NCBI RefSeq assembly: GCF_030651995.1
Contig: NZ_JAUSBN010000007.1
Span: 44,639 to 108,638, forward strand
DNA length: 64,000 nucleotides
Direction: 5' to 3'
From: Reyranella sp.
Lineage (GTDB): Bacteria; Pseudomonadota; Alphaproteobacteria; Reyranellales; Reyranellaceae
Part shown: positions 14,047-22,720 of the stretch, piece after piece
How the letters are laid out: the number at the start of each line of letters is the position of its first letter
Position numbering within the stretch: position 1 is the first letter of the stretch
Notes under the pieces: generated by a model
The model's input: the letters and a program-made list of their open reading frames with translations, nothing else
Told to the model about the DNA's origin: nothing
Database searches by the model: none
Position numbers and translations under genes: made by a program

Positions 14047-14658
14047 CTAGGAGTCTCCCTCGGCCAGGAGGACCATGCGGACCAATTCGGAAAGGCTGTC
14101 GGCCTGCATCTTGGTCATCACGTTCGCGCGATAGACCTCGACCGTGCGGGCGCTGATGCCGAGGTCGTAAGCGATCACCTTGTTCGCCTTGCCAGCGGCG
14201 AGCCCCCGCAGGACGTCGCGTTCCCGACCGGACAGGGCGTCCAGGCGCTTGCGGATCGCCACGATGCGGTCCTCGCGCTCGCGGTTGCGGGAATGGCTGT
14301 CGAGGGCAGATCTGATCGCGGAGAGAAGGGTTTCGTCGTCGAACGGCTTTTCGATGAAGTCGACGGCCCCGGCCTTCATGGCCTCCACTGCCATGGGCAC
14401 GTCGCCGTGGCCCGTCATGACGATCACGGGAAAGCCGGCATTCAGGTCGACAAGACGACGCTGCAGCTCCAGCCCGTCCATCTCGGGCATGCGGATATCG
14501 GTGACCACGCAACCTGGCTGAGCATCCGGCAGGGCTTTCAGGAACGCGACCGCGGACTCGTGCACGCGCACAGCGAGGCCGGCCGTGCTGAGCAGGAAGG
14601 CGAGCGACTGCCGGACGTCGACATCATCGTCGATCACGTGAACGACCTGGCTAGGCAT
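14047..14658 (-). CDS. fixJ: Two-component response regulator FixJ
   Basis: A 203-residue FixJ-class regulator. The receiver (residues 4-120) has Asp10-12, phosphoacceptor Asp54 in VVTDIRMPEMDG, Thr in VIVMTGHGDVPMAVEAMKAGA and Lys in FIEKPF. The LuxR-type helix-turn-helix (residues 140-200, LSGRERDVLRGLAAGKANKVIA then ISARTVEVYRANVMTKM) matches FixJ/TodT regulators. It is phosphorylated by FixL at low oxygen and activates fixK. Its start at 14658 overlaps the last 8 bp of fixL. The frame is open further upstream inside fixL, but the ATG at 14658 starts the receiver. A likely binding site is present before fixK. Confidence 0.93.
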   Translation of the reverse strand: MPSQVVHVIDDDVDVRQSLAFLLSTAGLAVRVHESAVAFLKALPDAQPGCVVTDIRMPEMDGLELQRRLVDLNAGFPVIVMTGHGDVPMAVEAMKAGAVDFIEKPFDDETLLSAIRSALDSHSRNREREDRIVAIRKRLDALSGRERDVLRGLAAGKANKVIAYDLGISARTVEVYRANVMTKMQADSLSELVRMVLLAEGDS

Positions 14659-15805
14659 CCTCGTTCTCCCGATCGTGTGGCGCCGCGCGCAGGGTGAAGT
14701 GGAAGATCGTGCCGCCCTCCGGAGGCGATTCCACCCAGATCTTGCCGCCATGCGCCTCGACGATCGTACGGCAGATCGACAGGCCGAGCCCCATGCCCTT
14801 GCGCTTTGTCGTGACGAAGGGTTGGAAGAGCTGCCTCGCCACCTCTGGCGCAAGACCCGACCCGGTGTCGGCGACGGTCACCTCGACCTGTTCATCGGGC
14901 CCACCCGCGGTGGCGATGTCGAGCCGGCGGACCGCACCGCCCTCGCTCATCACGTCTATGGCGTTGCGCATCAGGTTGACGAGCACCTGCTGGATCTGGA
15001 TCCGGTCGGCCAGGACAAGATCGGCGTCGGGATCGAGCCTGAACGTGACCGCAATGCCGTGTTCCCTCGTACCGACGAGCGCGAGCGTGCTGGCATCCTC
15101 GATCAGTTTCGGAAGACTCTCGATCCGCCGCTCGCTCTCCCCGCGCGCCACGAATTCGCGCAGGCGACGGATGATCTGTCCGGCCCGCAGGGCCTGGTCG
15201 GCGGCTTTGGAGACCGCATCGCGAAGCATCTCGACATTCTCGCCCTCCATCCGTTCCAGCAGGCGGCGCGAGCCCTTGAGATAGTTGCTGATGGCGGTCA
15301 GCGGCTGGTTGATCTCGTGCGCGAGTGTCGAGGCCATCTCGCCGAGCGCCGTGAACCGCGACATGTGGGTCACTTCCGATTGCAGCTCCTTCAGCCGGCC
15401 CTCGGTGAGCTGCTGGTCGGTCAGGTCACGGATGAATCCGGTGAAGTGGTGGCGGTCGCCGGCGCGGAGCTCGCCGACCGTGAGATGCATCGGGAACGTC
15501 GTTCCGTCCTTGCGCTGCCCCACCACGATGCGGCCGATTCCGATGATCCGGCGCTCGCCGGTCTCGAGATAGCGCCCGATATAGGCGTCGTGCTGCTCGC
15601 GATAGGGCGACGGCATCAGGAGGCTGACATTGTGGCCGCATGCTTCTTCCGCCCGGTAGCCGAACAGGCGCTCCGCGGTCGTGCTGAGCGATTCGATGCG
15701 GCCCCGCTCGTCGATGATGATCATGGCGTCGGGCACGGTCTGCAGGATGGACCGCAGGCGCGCTTCCGCCGCCTCGAGCGCAAGCGCGATCGACGGTTCG
15801 CTCAT
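14651..15805 (-). CDS. fixL: Oxygen-sensing heme-PAS histidine kinase FixL
   Basis: A 384-residue soluble sensor kinase. The single PAS domain (residues 15-130) has the FixL heme pocket: LLMPSPYREQHDAYIGRYL places the proximal heme ligand at His72, and RRIIGIGR places the distal Arg at Arg92 (the regulatory Arg of rhizobial FixL). The kinase core has the H-box LGEMASTLAHEINQPL (phospho-His162), then N-box NLMRNAID, G1 DTGSGL and G2 GMGLGLSIC. No membrane helix is present, unlike the Sinorhizobium protein and like the Bradyrhizobium one, but with one PAS instead of two. Oxygen binding should inhibit autophosphorylation. It is encoded with fixJ, overlapping by 8 bp. Confidence 0.95.
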   Translation of the reverse strand: MSEPSIALALEAAEARLRSILQTVPDAMIIIDERGRIESLSTTAERLFGYRAEEACGHNVSLLMPSPYREQHDAYIGRYLETGERRIIGIGRIVVGQRKDGTTFPMHLTVGELRAGDRHHFTGFIRDLTDQQLTEGRLKELQSEVTHMSRFTALGEMASTLAHEINQPLTAISNYLKGSRRLLERMEGENVEMLRDAVSKAADQALRAGQIIRRLREFVARGESERRIESLPKLIEDASTLALVGTREHGIAVTFRLDPDADLVLADRIQIQQVLVNLMRNAIDVMSEGGAVRRLDIATAGGPDEQVEVTVADTGSGLAPEVARQLFQPFVTTKRKGMGLGLSICRTIVEAHGGKIWVESPPEGGTIFHFTLRAAPHDRENEDA

Positions 15806-15881
15806 CGGGGCATCCGGCTCATCGGCGCATCACCATGACGGGTGCCTTATAGCACGCACCCAAGTGCCGGGGTCACCTCAA

Positions 15882-16097
15882 TCAGGGTCGGATGAAGGAG
15901 AGCGGCGCATCCTCGTCGAGATTGTCGATCGCTGCCGTCAGCTCCGCCGCGATGTCGTCGATCGGCCGGCCCGACCGGAAGATGCGAATGGCCTCGGAGA
16001 GCAGGCAGCGCGCGACCACGTCGTCGGCAATGCCCTCCTTCGATGCCTCGGCCAGCGCTGCCTCGACGTGGCGGGAGACCATTTGGTAAGTGCTCAT
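15882..16097 (-). CDS. 71-residue protein downstream of hemN, unknown function
   Basis: A small acidic, helical protein (begins STYQMVSRHVEAALAEASKEG; ends APLSFIRP) with one Cys (VVARCLLSEA). It has no membrane helix. The ATG at 16097 follows GAAGGAAC, and it lies 13 bp downstream of hemN, so it is the third gene of the usp-hemN operon and shares the TTGACGCAGGTCAA box. No family is recognised. The Arg/Asp-rich middle (RIFRSGRPIDDIAAELTAAI) resembles small regulatory helices more than an enzyme. A role with heme synthesis or protein stability at low oxygen is only a guess from position. Confidence 0.6.
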   Translation of the reverse strand: MSTYQMVSRHVEAALAEASKEGIADDVVARCLLSEAIRIFRSGRPIDDIAAELTAAIDNLDEDAPLSFIRP

Positions 16098-16110
16098 GAC
16101 AGTTCCTTCT

Positions 16111-17454
16111 TCAAATCCCGCGGGAATGCCGGCCGTCGACATGGCCGAGGTGGGTATCGAAAGCAGCGCAGACGAAACGCACCAGCGGACGTCCGCGCTC
16201 GGTGACGTGCAGTGACTCGCCGTCGCGCTGGACGAGCCCGTCGCTGACAAGCTTGGGAAGCCCGGTCACCTCGGAAATGAACGATTGGGTCGAGGCGCCA
16301 TGCCGGCGGCAGACGTCATCCAGATCGACCGAGAAGCTGCACATCAATCTCTCGATGATCTCGCCGCGCAGCCGGTCCGCCGCGGTGAACTCCAGGCCCC
16401 GCGCCGAGGCGAAGCAGCCCGCCTCGATCAGCGACTGGTAGCGTCCCGGATCGGCGATGTTCTGGGTATGGCCGCGGGGCAGGCTCGAAATCGCCGAAGC
16501 GCCCAGCCCAACGACGGATGGCTGGTCGACCGCGACATAGCCCTGGAAACTGCGGCGCAGCCGGCCGCGTTCCGCCGCCGTCGAGAGCGGGTCGTTCGGT
16601 CGCGCATAGTGATCCAGGCCGATCCGCGTGTAGCCGCCCTCGACCAGGCGTTCCGCCACGAGATTCGCCATGGCGGCGCGCGCCTCTGCCCCCGGCAGGC
16701 TCTCCGTGTCGATCAGGCGCTGACGCGCTTTCATCCAGGGGACATGCGCGTAGGCGAACACGGCAAAGCGGTCCGGCGACAGTGTGAGCGCGGCGTCGAG
16801 CGTGCGGGCAAGTGTCTCCGGCGTCTGCTTCGGCAGGCCATAGACAAGGTCGATATTGATGCGGGCGATGCCGGCGGCGCGAATTCTCGCGATGGCCGTG
16901 GCCGTATCGTCGACCGACTGCAATCGGTTGATCGCTTTCTGCACGTCGATGTCGAAATCCTGCACACCGAAGCTCACGCGGTCGACGCCGATCTCCCGCA
17001 TCGTCGCAACGAACTCTTCGTCACAGAAGCGCGGATCCACCTCCATCGAGGTTTCAGAGCCGCTGCGCCTGTCGAAGCGCGCGGCCAGCCGCTTCGCCAC
17101 CGCCGCGATGTTCGCCGTCCCCAGCTGGGAGGGCGTACCGCCGCCCCACTGGATCTGGCCGACCATCATTCCCGGCACAGCCTCGGCGACGAGATCGATC
17201 TCCTTGGCAAGGGCGCGGGCGTAGGCGCCAAGCGATTCCGAACGGTTCATTGCCGCCGTGTGGCAGGCACAGTACCAGCACAGGCGCGCGCAGAAGGGCA
17301 CGTGGAGATAGACCGTCGAACAGTCTCGCCCGAGGTCCGCGAGCCAGTCCTTGTGCTGCACGGCCCCCACGGCGCCGTGGAACTGGGCGGCCGTCGGATA
17401 GCTCGTGTACCGAGGAACCGACCGGTCGTAGGCCGCGATGGTGGTAGCGTCCAT
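16111..17454 (-). CDS. hemN: Oxygen-independent coproporphyrinogen III oxidase
   Basis: A 447-residue radical SAM enzyme that oxidatively decarboxylates coproporphyrinogen III to protoporphyrinogen IX without oxygen. The cluster motif CARLCWYC (Cys55, Cys59, Cys62) is followed by another Cys as usual in HemN (CAC). IQWGGGTPSQL is the SAM-binding glycine motif, and NIDLVYGLPKQTPETL and IGLDHYARPNDPL are family blocks. Length fits true HemN (about 450) rather than HemW (about 390). The start overlaps the universal stress protein stop (ATGA), so translation is coupled. It supplies heme for cbb3 oxidase and FixL when oxygen is scarce. Confidence 0.95.
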   Translation of the reverse strand: MDATTIAAYDRSVPRYTSYPTAAQFHGAVGAVQHKDWLADLGRDCSTVYLHVPFCARLCWYCACHTAAMNRSESLGAYARALAKEIDLVAEAVPGMMVGQIQWGGGTPSQLGTANIAAVAKRLAARFDRRSGSETSMEVDPRFCDEEFVATMREIGVDRVSFGVQDFDIDVQKAINRLQSVDDTATAIARIRAAGIARINIDLVYGLPKQTPETLARTLDAALTLSPDRFAVFAYAHVPWMKARQRLIDTESLPGAEARAAMANLVAERLVEGGYTRIGLDHYARPNDPLSTAAERGRLRRSFQGYVAVDQPSVVGLGASAISSLPRGHTQNIADPGRYQSLIEAGCFASARGLEFTAADRLRGEIIERLMCSFSVDLDDVCRRHGASTQSFISEVTGLPKLVSDGLVQRDGESLHVTERGRPLVRFVCAAFDTHLGHVDGRHSRGI

Positions 17455-18293
17455 CAGTGCGAGATCAGCACGGGGATGGTCATGCTGGAGAGGAGCGTGC
17501 GACTCACGCCGCCCAGCACCATCTCGCGCACCCGCGAATGGCCGTAGACGCCCATGACGATGAGGTCGCTGCCGATATCCGCGGCGCGCGACAGGATGAT
17601 GGCGCCCACGTCGCTGTCGGCGGCGACATCGCGCTGCACCGTGACCTTGACACCGTGACGGGTGAGCCAGAGCGCCACATCGGCGCCCGGCTCGGCACCG
17701 TGGCCGTCCGGAGACGTGCGCGGATCGACCACGAGAATGACGACCTTCTTCGCCATCCGCAGGAACGGCAGGGCATCGGCCGCCGCCCGAGCGCTTTCGC
17801 GGCTGGCGTTCCAGCAGAGCAGCACGGACTCGCCGACCGGCGCGCGCACGCCGATATGCGGCACGACGAGGGTCGGCCGGCCGCTTGCCAGGACGACGGC
17901 TTCGGGCAGGTCCGAGGGAGTCGGCGTCTGGGCATCCGGGTCCGTCTGACCAAGGACGAGAAGATCAGTGTATCGCGCCTGGATGACGAGCTCGGAATCG
18001 ATGAACCCGTCCGTCACGCGCCATTCGTGCGACGGGACGCGGCGCTCCTTGACCGCCTTCTGGAAGGCCGCGAGCGCGGCGGCCTGGTCGGCGTCGGCGC
18101 TGGCTTCGTAGCTGGCAAAAAGCGAGTCCATGGCGACACCGCCTTCGAAGAAGATCGGCGCTTCGAGCGGCGGACGGGCATGCATACCGACCAGATGGGC
18201 GCCATAGCGCTCCGCCAGTTCCGCCGCCACGGTCAGCCTCTGGCCAACCTTGGGGCTGGCATCGCAATGAACGAGAATCGTCTTGTAGGCCAT
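17454..18293 (-). CDS. Tandem-domain universal stress protein
   Basis: A 279-residue cytoplasmic protein with two UspA-like domains (residues about 3-145 and 155-279). The N-terminal strand is YKTILVHCDASP. The C-terminal nucleotide-binding pattern is MGVYGHSRVREMVLGGVSRTLLSSMTIPVLIS, matching G-2x-G-9x-G-(S/T). Family members bind ATP and are induced by stress or anoxia. The ATG at 18293 has AGGAGG 6 nt upstream; an ATG at 18299 lies directly on that site and is less likely. Only 52 bp upstream is a TTGACGCAGGTCAA box. First gene of an operon with hemN and a 71-residue protein. Confidence 0.9.
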   Translation of the reverse strand: MAYKTILVHCDASPKVGQRLTVAAELAERYGAHLVGMHARPPLEAPIFFEGGVAMDSLFASYEASADADQAAALAAFQKAVKERRVPSHEWRVTDGFIDSELVIQARYTDLLVLGQTDPDAQTPTPSDLPEAVVLASGRPTLVVPHIGVRAPVGESVLLCWNASRESARAAADALPFLRMAKKVVILVVDPRTSPDGHGAEPGADVALWLTRHGVKVTVQRDVAADSDVGAIILSRAADIGSDLIVMGVYGHSRVREMVLGGVSRTLLSSMTIPVLISH

Positions 18294-18345
18294 GGGCATC
18301 CTCCTGAAGGTCCGTCGATCGTGCCGGGCCGCGAAGCGCGCGACC

Positions 18346-18359
18346 TTGACGCAGGTCAA
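18346..18359. promoter_or_regulatory. FNR/FixK-type box TTGACGCAGGTCAA
   Basis: A perfect TTGAC-N4-GTCAA inverted repeat. It lies between the divergent usp-hemN operon (start 18293) and the TauE/SafE-like gene (start about 18395) and could serve both. Confidence 0.82.
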
Positions 18360-18394
18360 TCGCGGCCTGGGAAAATCATGGTCCATTGCCGTCG

Positions 18395-19129
18395 ATGGAC
18401 ATCATTTCCCGTTTCTTCGCGATGTGCGGCGACGGCCTCATGGCCGCCGCATCGATGCCGCTCGGCCTGCCGGCGGCGCTGCTCCTGGCCGGCCTTGCCG
18501 GCAGCCTCGTGCATTGCGTGGGCATGTGCGGTCCCTTCGTGCTGGGCCAGGTGATGGCCTCGGTCGAGCAGCCGGGGAATCGCTCCTATGGCGAATGGCA
18601 CCGGCTGACCGGCGCCCTGCTCGTGCCCTACCATCTCGGCCGATTCACCACCTACACAGCGCTGGGAGCCGTGGCCGGAGGCGCGACGGCGGTCTTTGCC
18701 TCCCTCGAGATGTTCAGCTGGCTGTCGGCCATCCTGCTGATCGTGGCGGCCGGCCTGCTGGCAGCGCAGGCCCTCGGCATGGCCGTGAACGCCGCCGCGC
18801 CCGCAACGACCGTGCTGGCGCGTCTCGCCGGCCCGCTTTCCGCCTCGCGCACCGCGCTCGCGCGGTACGGGCTGGGCGTCATCCTGGGCTTCCTGCCCTG
18901 TGGTCTTCTCTACGCGGCCCTGGCTGCCGCGGCCGGTACCGGCTCGGTCGTGTCGGGAGCCATCGCCATGGCCTGCTTCGCGCTCGGCACCGTGCCGGCG
19001 CTCGTCGCCGTCGGCTGGGGCGGGTTGATCATGCGGCGGCATCTGCGGACGATCGCGCGATGGGTCAGCCCGCCGCTCCTCGCCGGCAATGCGCTGGTCA
19101 TGCTCGCCCTGGCGAGCCAGAGGCTCTGA
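18395..19129 (+). CDS. TauE/SafE-family membrane protein of the cbb3 neighbourhood (COG2836 type)
   Basis: A 244-residue membrane protein with about six helices. GLAGSLVHCVGMCGPFVLG and GFLPCGLLYAALA are the paired Cys-containing signatures of the 'sulfite exporter TauE/SafE' (DsbD_2-like) proteins that accompany cbb3 oxidase genes in many proteobacteria. The cysteine pairs suggest metal or thiol transfer across the membrane, possibly copper delivery; this is not proven. The frame also contains an in-frame TTG at 18386. I prefer the ATG at 18395, although no clear ribosome site precedes it. A TTGAC-N4-GTCAA box lies 36 bp upstream, shared with usp-hemN on the other strand. Confidence 0.8.
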   Translation: MDIISRFFAMCGDGLMAAASMPLGLPAALLLAGLAGSLVHCVGMCGPFVLGQVMASVEQPGNRSYGEWHRLTGALLVPYHLGRFTTYTALGAVAGGATAVFASLEMFSWLSAILLIVAAGLLAAQALGMAVNAAAPATTVLARLAGPLSASRTALARYGLGVILGFLPCGLLYAALAAAAGTGSVVSGAIAMACFALGTVPALVAVGWGGLIMRRHLRTIARWVSPPLLAGNALVMLALASQRL

Positions 19130-19149
19130 CAGCTCCGACCATCGAGACT

Positions 19150-19284
19150 TCAGCGGGTCGCGATGGACTCGAGAATGGCAGCCGCAGCCAGAACGAGCAG
19201 GATGGCGGCGAACAGCCACAGTCCAACGGACCCGACGTCATGGACCAACTCCTCGGAGGTCATCCGTTTTTCTTGCCTGGTCAT
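19150..19284 (-). CDS. 44-residue membrane protein under a probable FixJ promoter
   Basis: A small protein with a charged N terminus (MTRQEKRMTSEELVHDVG) and one C-terminal hydrophobic helix (LWLFAAILLVLAAAAILESIA). The ATG at 19284 follows CAGGAG with 6-nt spacing. No family is recognised. Upstream on this strand is a 24-bp element (19377-19400) nearly identical to the one before fixK, with a -10-like TTAGCC (19346-19341) at the same distance. Direct control by FixJ is therefore predicted, which is unusual for such a small gene. The gene is convergent with the TauE/SafE-like gene. Confidence 0.65.
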   Translation of the reverse strand: MTRQEKRMTSEELVHDVGSVGLWLFAAILLVLAAAAILESIATR

Positions 19285-19376
19285 GTCGCGCTCCTGCACC
19301 CACGCCTTCACCGCGCGCGGCGCCTCTGCTCTGCACAGCAGGCTAAGAGGATGTGCGCCAGCCGGCAATTACGGAA

Positions 19377-19400
19377 TTGACCTAGGGGAGTCTACGTAGC
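19377..19400 (-). promoter_or_regulatory. Second probable FixJ-binding site
   Basis: Read on the minus strand it starts GCTACGTAGACTCCCCTAG and matches the fixK upstream motif (12634-12657) at 20 of 24 positions. TTAGCC (19346-19341) begins 54 bp from the motif start, the same offset as at fixK. It lies only 15 bp beyond the end of the DUF2189 gene. Confidence 0.65.
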
Positions 19401-19414
19401 CCACCCTGCCGCTC

Positions 19415-20218
19415 TTACGCGTCAGGAGCAGGCTCCGGCTCGAAGTTGATGACGTCGCGGTAGGCGTGCCACGTTGCGTGGGCGACCAGCGGCAGGGTCA
19501 CGACCAGGCCGAGCAGTCCCGGAATCATGCCGACGCCGGTGAGGAACACGATCAGGCAGGCCCACAGGAGCATCGGCCGGAAATTGAGGCGGGTCGCGGC
19601 CACTGAGGTCGCGATCGCCTCGAATATATTCGAGTTCCGCCGGTCCAGCAGATAGGGAATGGAGAAGGCACCGATCGCGAAGGCGATGGCCGCCAGAAAA
19701 GCTCCCAGCCCAACTCCCAGTGCGAGGAACGGCAGGCTCTTCGAGGTCGTCCAGACGAGGTCGAGAAAGCGGTCCCAGGAGGGCACGGTGCGAAATTCGA
19801 AGAGGGCGAACAGGAGTTGCGCCATTCTCATCCAGGCCAGATGGAAGAGGAGGAGAAGTACCCCCATGAGCGCGATCTGCTCGGGATTGCGCCGCCAGGC
19901 CATCAAGGTGGACTTGCCATCGATGGGTTGCCCGGCCTCGATGCGGCGGCTGATCTCGTACAGTCCGGTGGCGATGAAGGGGCCGACATAGAAGAAGCCC
20001 GCGCTGAGCGGCAGCACGAGATAGGGCAGATCGAAGCGCAGCATCAGGACGATGGCCAGCCAGCCGGCGGCCACCGGCACGAGTCCATAGGCGAGGCTGG
20101 CGCCGGGCGCGGCCACTATGTCGCGCCAGCCGGCGACAAGCCATGTCCAGGGTCGATCGACGGGAACCCGCCGGATCAGTGGCCGGGGTGTCGGAAACAC
20201 CGCAATCGTCTCGCTCAT
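19415..20218 (-). CDS. DUF2189 integral membrane protein
   Basis: A 267-residue protein with about six hydrophobic helices. A short proline-rich N terminus (VFPTPRPLIRRVPVDRPWTWL) is followed by GWRDIVAAPGASLAYGL, FFYVGPFIATGLYEISRRIEAGQP and SIPYLLDRRNSNIFEAIATSVAATRLNFRPM, the usual DUF2189 blocks. The family is common near cbb3 oxidase genes in alphaproteobacteria, and its function is unknown to me. It is divergent from ccoN; the single box at 20276-20289 lies 58 bp before its start and could drive both directions. A membrane role supporting oxidase assembly is possible but unsupported by motif evidence. Confidence 0.82.
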   Translation of the reverse strand: MSETIAVFPTPRPLIRRVPVDRPWTWLVAGWRDIVAAPGASLAYGLVPVAAGWLAIVLMLRFDLPYLVLPLSAGFFYVGPFIATGLYEISRRIEAGQPIDGKSTLMAWRRNPEQIALMGVLLLLFHLAWMRMAQLLFALFEFRTVPSWDRFLDLVWTTSKSLPFLALGVGLGAFLAAIAFAIGAFSIPYLLDRRNSNIFEAIATSVAATRLNFRPMLLWACLIVFLTGVGMIPGLLGLVVTLPLVAHATWHAYRDVINFEPEPAPDA

Positions 20219-20275
20219 GGCGCCTCACATTCAGGTTGCATGCGTCATTCTGATCCGCCAATCGGCGCAACGGCC

Positions 20276-20289
20276 TTGACCCAAATCAA
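20276..20289. promoter_or_regulatory. FNR/FixK-type box TTGACCCAAATCAA before ccoN
   Basis: It fits TTGA-N6-TCAA. TAGTGT at 20312-20317 begins 36 bp after the box start and is a good -10, giving a predicted transcript start near 20324. It lies between the ccoNOQP operon and the divergent DUF2189 gene. Confidence 0.87.
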
Positions 20290-20342
20290 GGGACCACCCG
20301 GCACCACCTCCTAGTGTCCCCCCGACCATTCGGGGAGTGAGC

Positions 20343-21806
20343 ATGCCGAGCCAAGCCGTATTGACAGCCGACCAGCGCCCGGCGCCACGTTATGTCGAGG
20401 ACGTGATCCGCGCGGCCGTCATATTGACGATGTTCTGGGGCATCGCGGCCTTTCTGGTCGGCGTCGTCATCGCCGCCCAGCTCGTCTGGCCGCAGCTCAG
20501 CTTCGACAGCCCGTATCTGACGTTCGGCCGGCTGCGGCCGCTGCATACGTCCGCCGCGATCTTTGCCTTCGGCGGCACCGCGCTGATCGGCACGGCCTTT
20601 CACGTGGTGCAGAGGACCTGCCGTGCGCGGCTGTTCGGCGGCGAGCCGCTCGCTTGGTTCGTGCTGCTGGGCTACCAGTTCTTCATCGTCGCCGCGGCGC
20701 TCGGCTATCTGTTCGGCATCACGCAGAGCAAGGAGTACGCCGAGCCCGAATGGTTCGTCGACCTGTGGCTTACCATCGTGTGGGTGGCCTATCTGATCGC
20801 CTATGTCGGCACGGTGATGAAGCGCGAGGAGCCGCACATCTACGTGGCCAACTGGTTCTACCTGGCCTTCATCATCACCATCGCGATGCTGCACATCGTG
20901 AACAACCTGGCCATGCCGGTCTCGATCACCGGTACGAAGAGCTACGGTGCGTGGTCGGGCGTCCAGGACGCGATGATCCAGTGGTGGTACGGCCACAACG
21001 CCGTCGGCTTCTTCCTCACTGCGGCCTTCCTCGGCATGATGTACTACTACATCCCGAAGGCGGCGAACCGGCCGGTCTACTCCTACCGGCTGTCGATCAT
21101 CCATTTCTGGTCCCTGGTGTTCCTGTACATCTGGGCCGGCCCGCATCACCTGCACTACACGTCGCTGCCCGACTGGGCCCAGACTCTGGGAATGGCCTTC
21201 TCGGTGATGCTCTGGATGCCGAGCTGGGGCGGCATGATCAACGGCCTGATGACGCTGTCGGGCGCGTGGGACAAGCTCCGCACCGACCCGGGCCTGCGCT
21301 TCTCAGTGACCGCCGTCGGCTTCTACGGGATGTCGACCTTCGAGGGACCGGTCATGTCCATCAAGGCCGTCAACTCGCTCAGCCATTACACCGACTGGAC
21401 GATCGGCCACGTGCATTCCGGCGCGCTGGGCTGGGTGGCCTTCATCGTGTTCGGCACGCTCTACTACCTGGTTCCGAAGATGTGGAATCGTCCGGCCATG
21501 TGGTCAACGCGTATGATCAGCTGGCACTACTGGATCGCGACCATCGGCATCGTGCTCTACATCACGGCGATGTGGGTGAGTGGTATCATGCAGGGCCTGA
21601 TGTGGCGCGCCTACGACGAGCTCGGGTTCCTCCAGTACTCGTTCGTCGAGACCGTCGCGGCCATGCATCCCTTCTACCTGATCCGTCTGCTGGGCGGCGT
21701 CTGCTTCCTGAGCGGCGGGCTGATCATGGCCTACAACATGTGGCGAACCATCCGCACCGAAACGGAGACGCTCGCCACCCACAACCAACCGGCACTCGCG
21801 GCGTAA
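20343..21806 (+). CDS. ccoN: cbb3-type cytochrome c oxidase subunit I
   Basis: A 487-residue catalytic subunit with about 12 membrane helices. It reduces oxygen to water at a heme b3-CuB centre and pumps protons with high oxygen affinity. Heme/CuB histidines are visible in [41 protein letters not shown] (with the cross-linked Tyr region), [10 protein letters not shown] and [17 protein letters not shown] at 20337 is in frame, but the ATG at 20343 has GGGGAG 5 nt upstream. It is the first gene of ccoNOQP, followed by the assembly genes ccoGHIS. The promoter has a FixK-type box with class II spacing. Confidence 0.97.
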   Translation: MPSQAVLTADQRPAPRYVEDVIRAAVILTMFWGIAAFLVGVVIAAQLVWPQLSFDSPYLTFGRLRPLHTSAAIFAFGGTALIGTAFHVVQRTCRARLFGGEPLAWFVLLGYQFFIVAAALGYLFGITQSKEYAEPEWFVDLWLTIVWVAYLIAYVGTVMKREEPHIYVANWFYLAFIITIAMLHIVNNLAMPVSITGTKSYGAWSGVQDAMIQWWYGHNAVGFFLTAAFLGMMYYYIPKAANRPVYSYRLSIIHFWSLVFLYIWAGPHHLHYTSLPDWAQTLGMAFSVMLWMPSWGGMINGLMTLSGAWDKLRTDPGLRFSVTAVGFYGMSTFEGPVMSIKAVNSLSHYTDWTIGHVHSGALGWVAFIVFGTLYYLVPKMWNRPAMWSTRMISWHYWIATIGIVLYITAMWVSGIMQGLMWRAYDELGFLQYSFVETVAAMHPFYLIRLLGGVCFLSGGLIMAYNMWRTIRTETETLATHNQPALAA

Positions 21807-21818
21807 GAGGAGCTTTCA

Positions 21819-22544
21819 ATGTTTATTCGCCACGAGACGATCGAGAAGAACGTCATCCTGATGCTCGTCCTGACGCTGATCACGGTATCGATCGGCGGCC
21901 TGGTGCAGATCATCCCGCTGTTCACCGTCGAAACGACAATCGAGCGCGTCGACGGCATGCGCCCGTACACGCCGCTCGAGTTGATGGGCCGCAACGTCTA
22001 CATTCGCGAAGGCTGCTATCTCTGTCACAGCCAGCAGATCCGCCCCTTCAAGGACGAGGTCGAGCGCTACGGCCACTACAGCCTCGCGGCAGAGAGCATG
22101 TACGACAAGCCCTTCCAGTGGGGCTCCAAGCGCACGGGACCGGATCTCGCGCGCGTCGGCGGCCGCTACTCGAATGACTGGCACGTCGCCCATCTGGTCT
22201 CGCCGCGCGCCGTCGTGCCCGAGAGCGTGATGCCGGCCTATCCCTTCCTGGCGAACAAGCCGCTCGACTACTCCGACATCGCCCAGCATCTCCGCACGCT
22301 GCGCAGCGTCGGCACGCCCTACACCGACGAGATGATCGCCAACGCGCGCGCCGATCTCGAGGCGCAGGTCGATCCGGACCGCGATCCGACGGCCATGCAG
22401 AAGCGCTATCCCCGCGCGCCCGTCGCCAAGTTCAACGGCGAGACGAGCACGATCACCGAGATGGATGCGCTGGTCGCCTACCTGCAGATGCTGGGCACTC
22501 TGGTGCAATTCGGCGACATTCCGCCCGACCGGCTCAAGCAATAG
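21819..22544 (+). CDS. ccoO: cbb3 oxidase subunit II, monoheme cytochrome c
   Basis: A 241-residue membrane-anchored cytochrome c. One N-terminal helix ([24 protein letters not shown]) is followed by a periplasmic domain with heme site CYLCH (in [15 protein letters not shown]) and a later axial Met region ([12 protein letters not shown]). It passes electrons from CcoP to CcoN. The length is usual for CcoO. It begins 12 bp after ccoN and has AGGAG before the ATG. Confidence 0.97.
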   Translation: MFIRHETIEKNVILMLVLTLITVSIGGLVQIIPLFTVETTIERVDGMRPYTPLELMGRNVYIREGCYLCHSQQIRPFKDEVERYGHYSLAAESMYDKPFQWGSKRTGPDLARVGGRYSNDWHVAHLVSPRAVVPESVMPAYPFLANKPLDYSDIAQHLRTLRSVGTPYTDEMIANARADLEAQVDPDRDPTAMQKRYPRAPVAKFNGETSTITEMDALVAYLQMLGTLVQFGDIPPDRLKQ

Positions 22545-22557
22545 AGAGGAGCCCGCC

Positions 22558-22710
22558 ATGACCCTCGAAAGCCTGCACGAGTTCCTCGCCTCTTTCTGGA
22601 CGGTCTGGGCCGTCATCATCTTCCTCGTGATCGTCTTCTGGGCCCTGCGGCCGCGCAACCGGAAGCGTTTCGAGAAAGACGCCCAGATCCCCCTCGACGA
22701 CGACCGCTGA
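22558..22710 (+). CDS. ccoQ: cbb3 oxidase small subunit
   Basis: A 50-residue protein with one membrane helix (FWTVWAVIIFLVIVFWAL) and a basic then acidic tail (RPRNRKRFEKDAQIPLDDDR), the usual CcoQ/FixQ layout. It stabilises the CcoNO core with CcoP. It lies between ccoO (13-bp gap) and ccoP (10-bp gap), with AGAGGAG before the ATG. Confidence 0.93.
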   Translation: MTLESLHEFLASFWTVWAVIIFLVIVFWALRPRNRKRFEKDAQIPLDDDR

Positions 22711-22720
22711 AGGACTGGCC

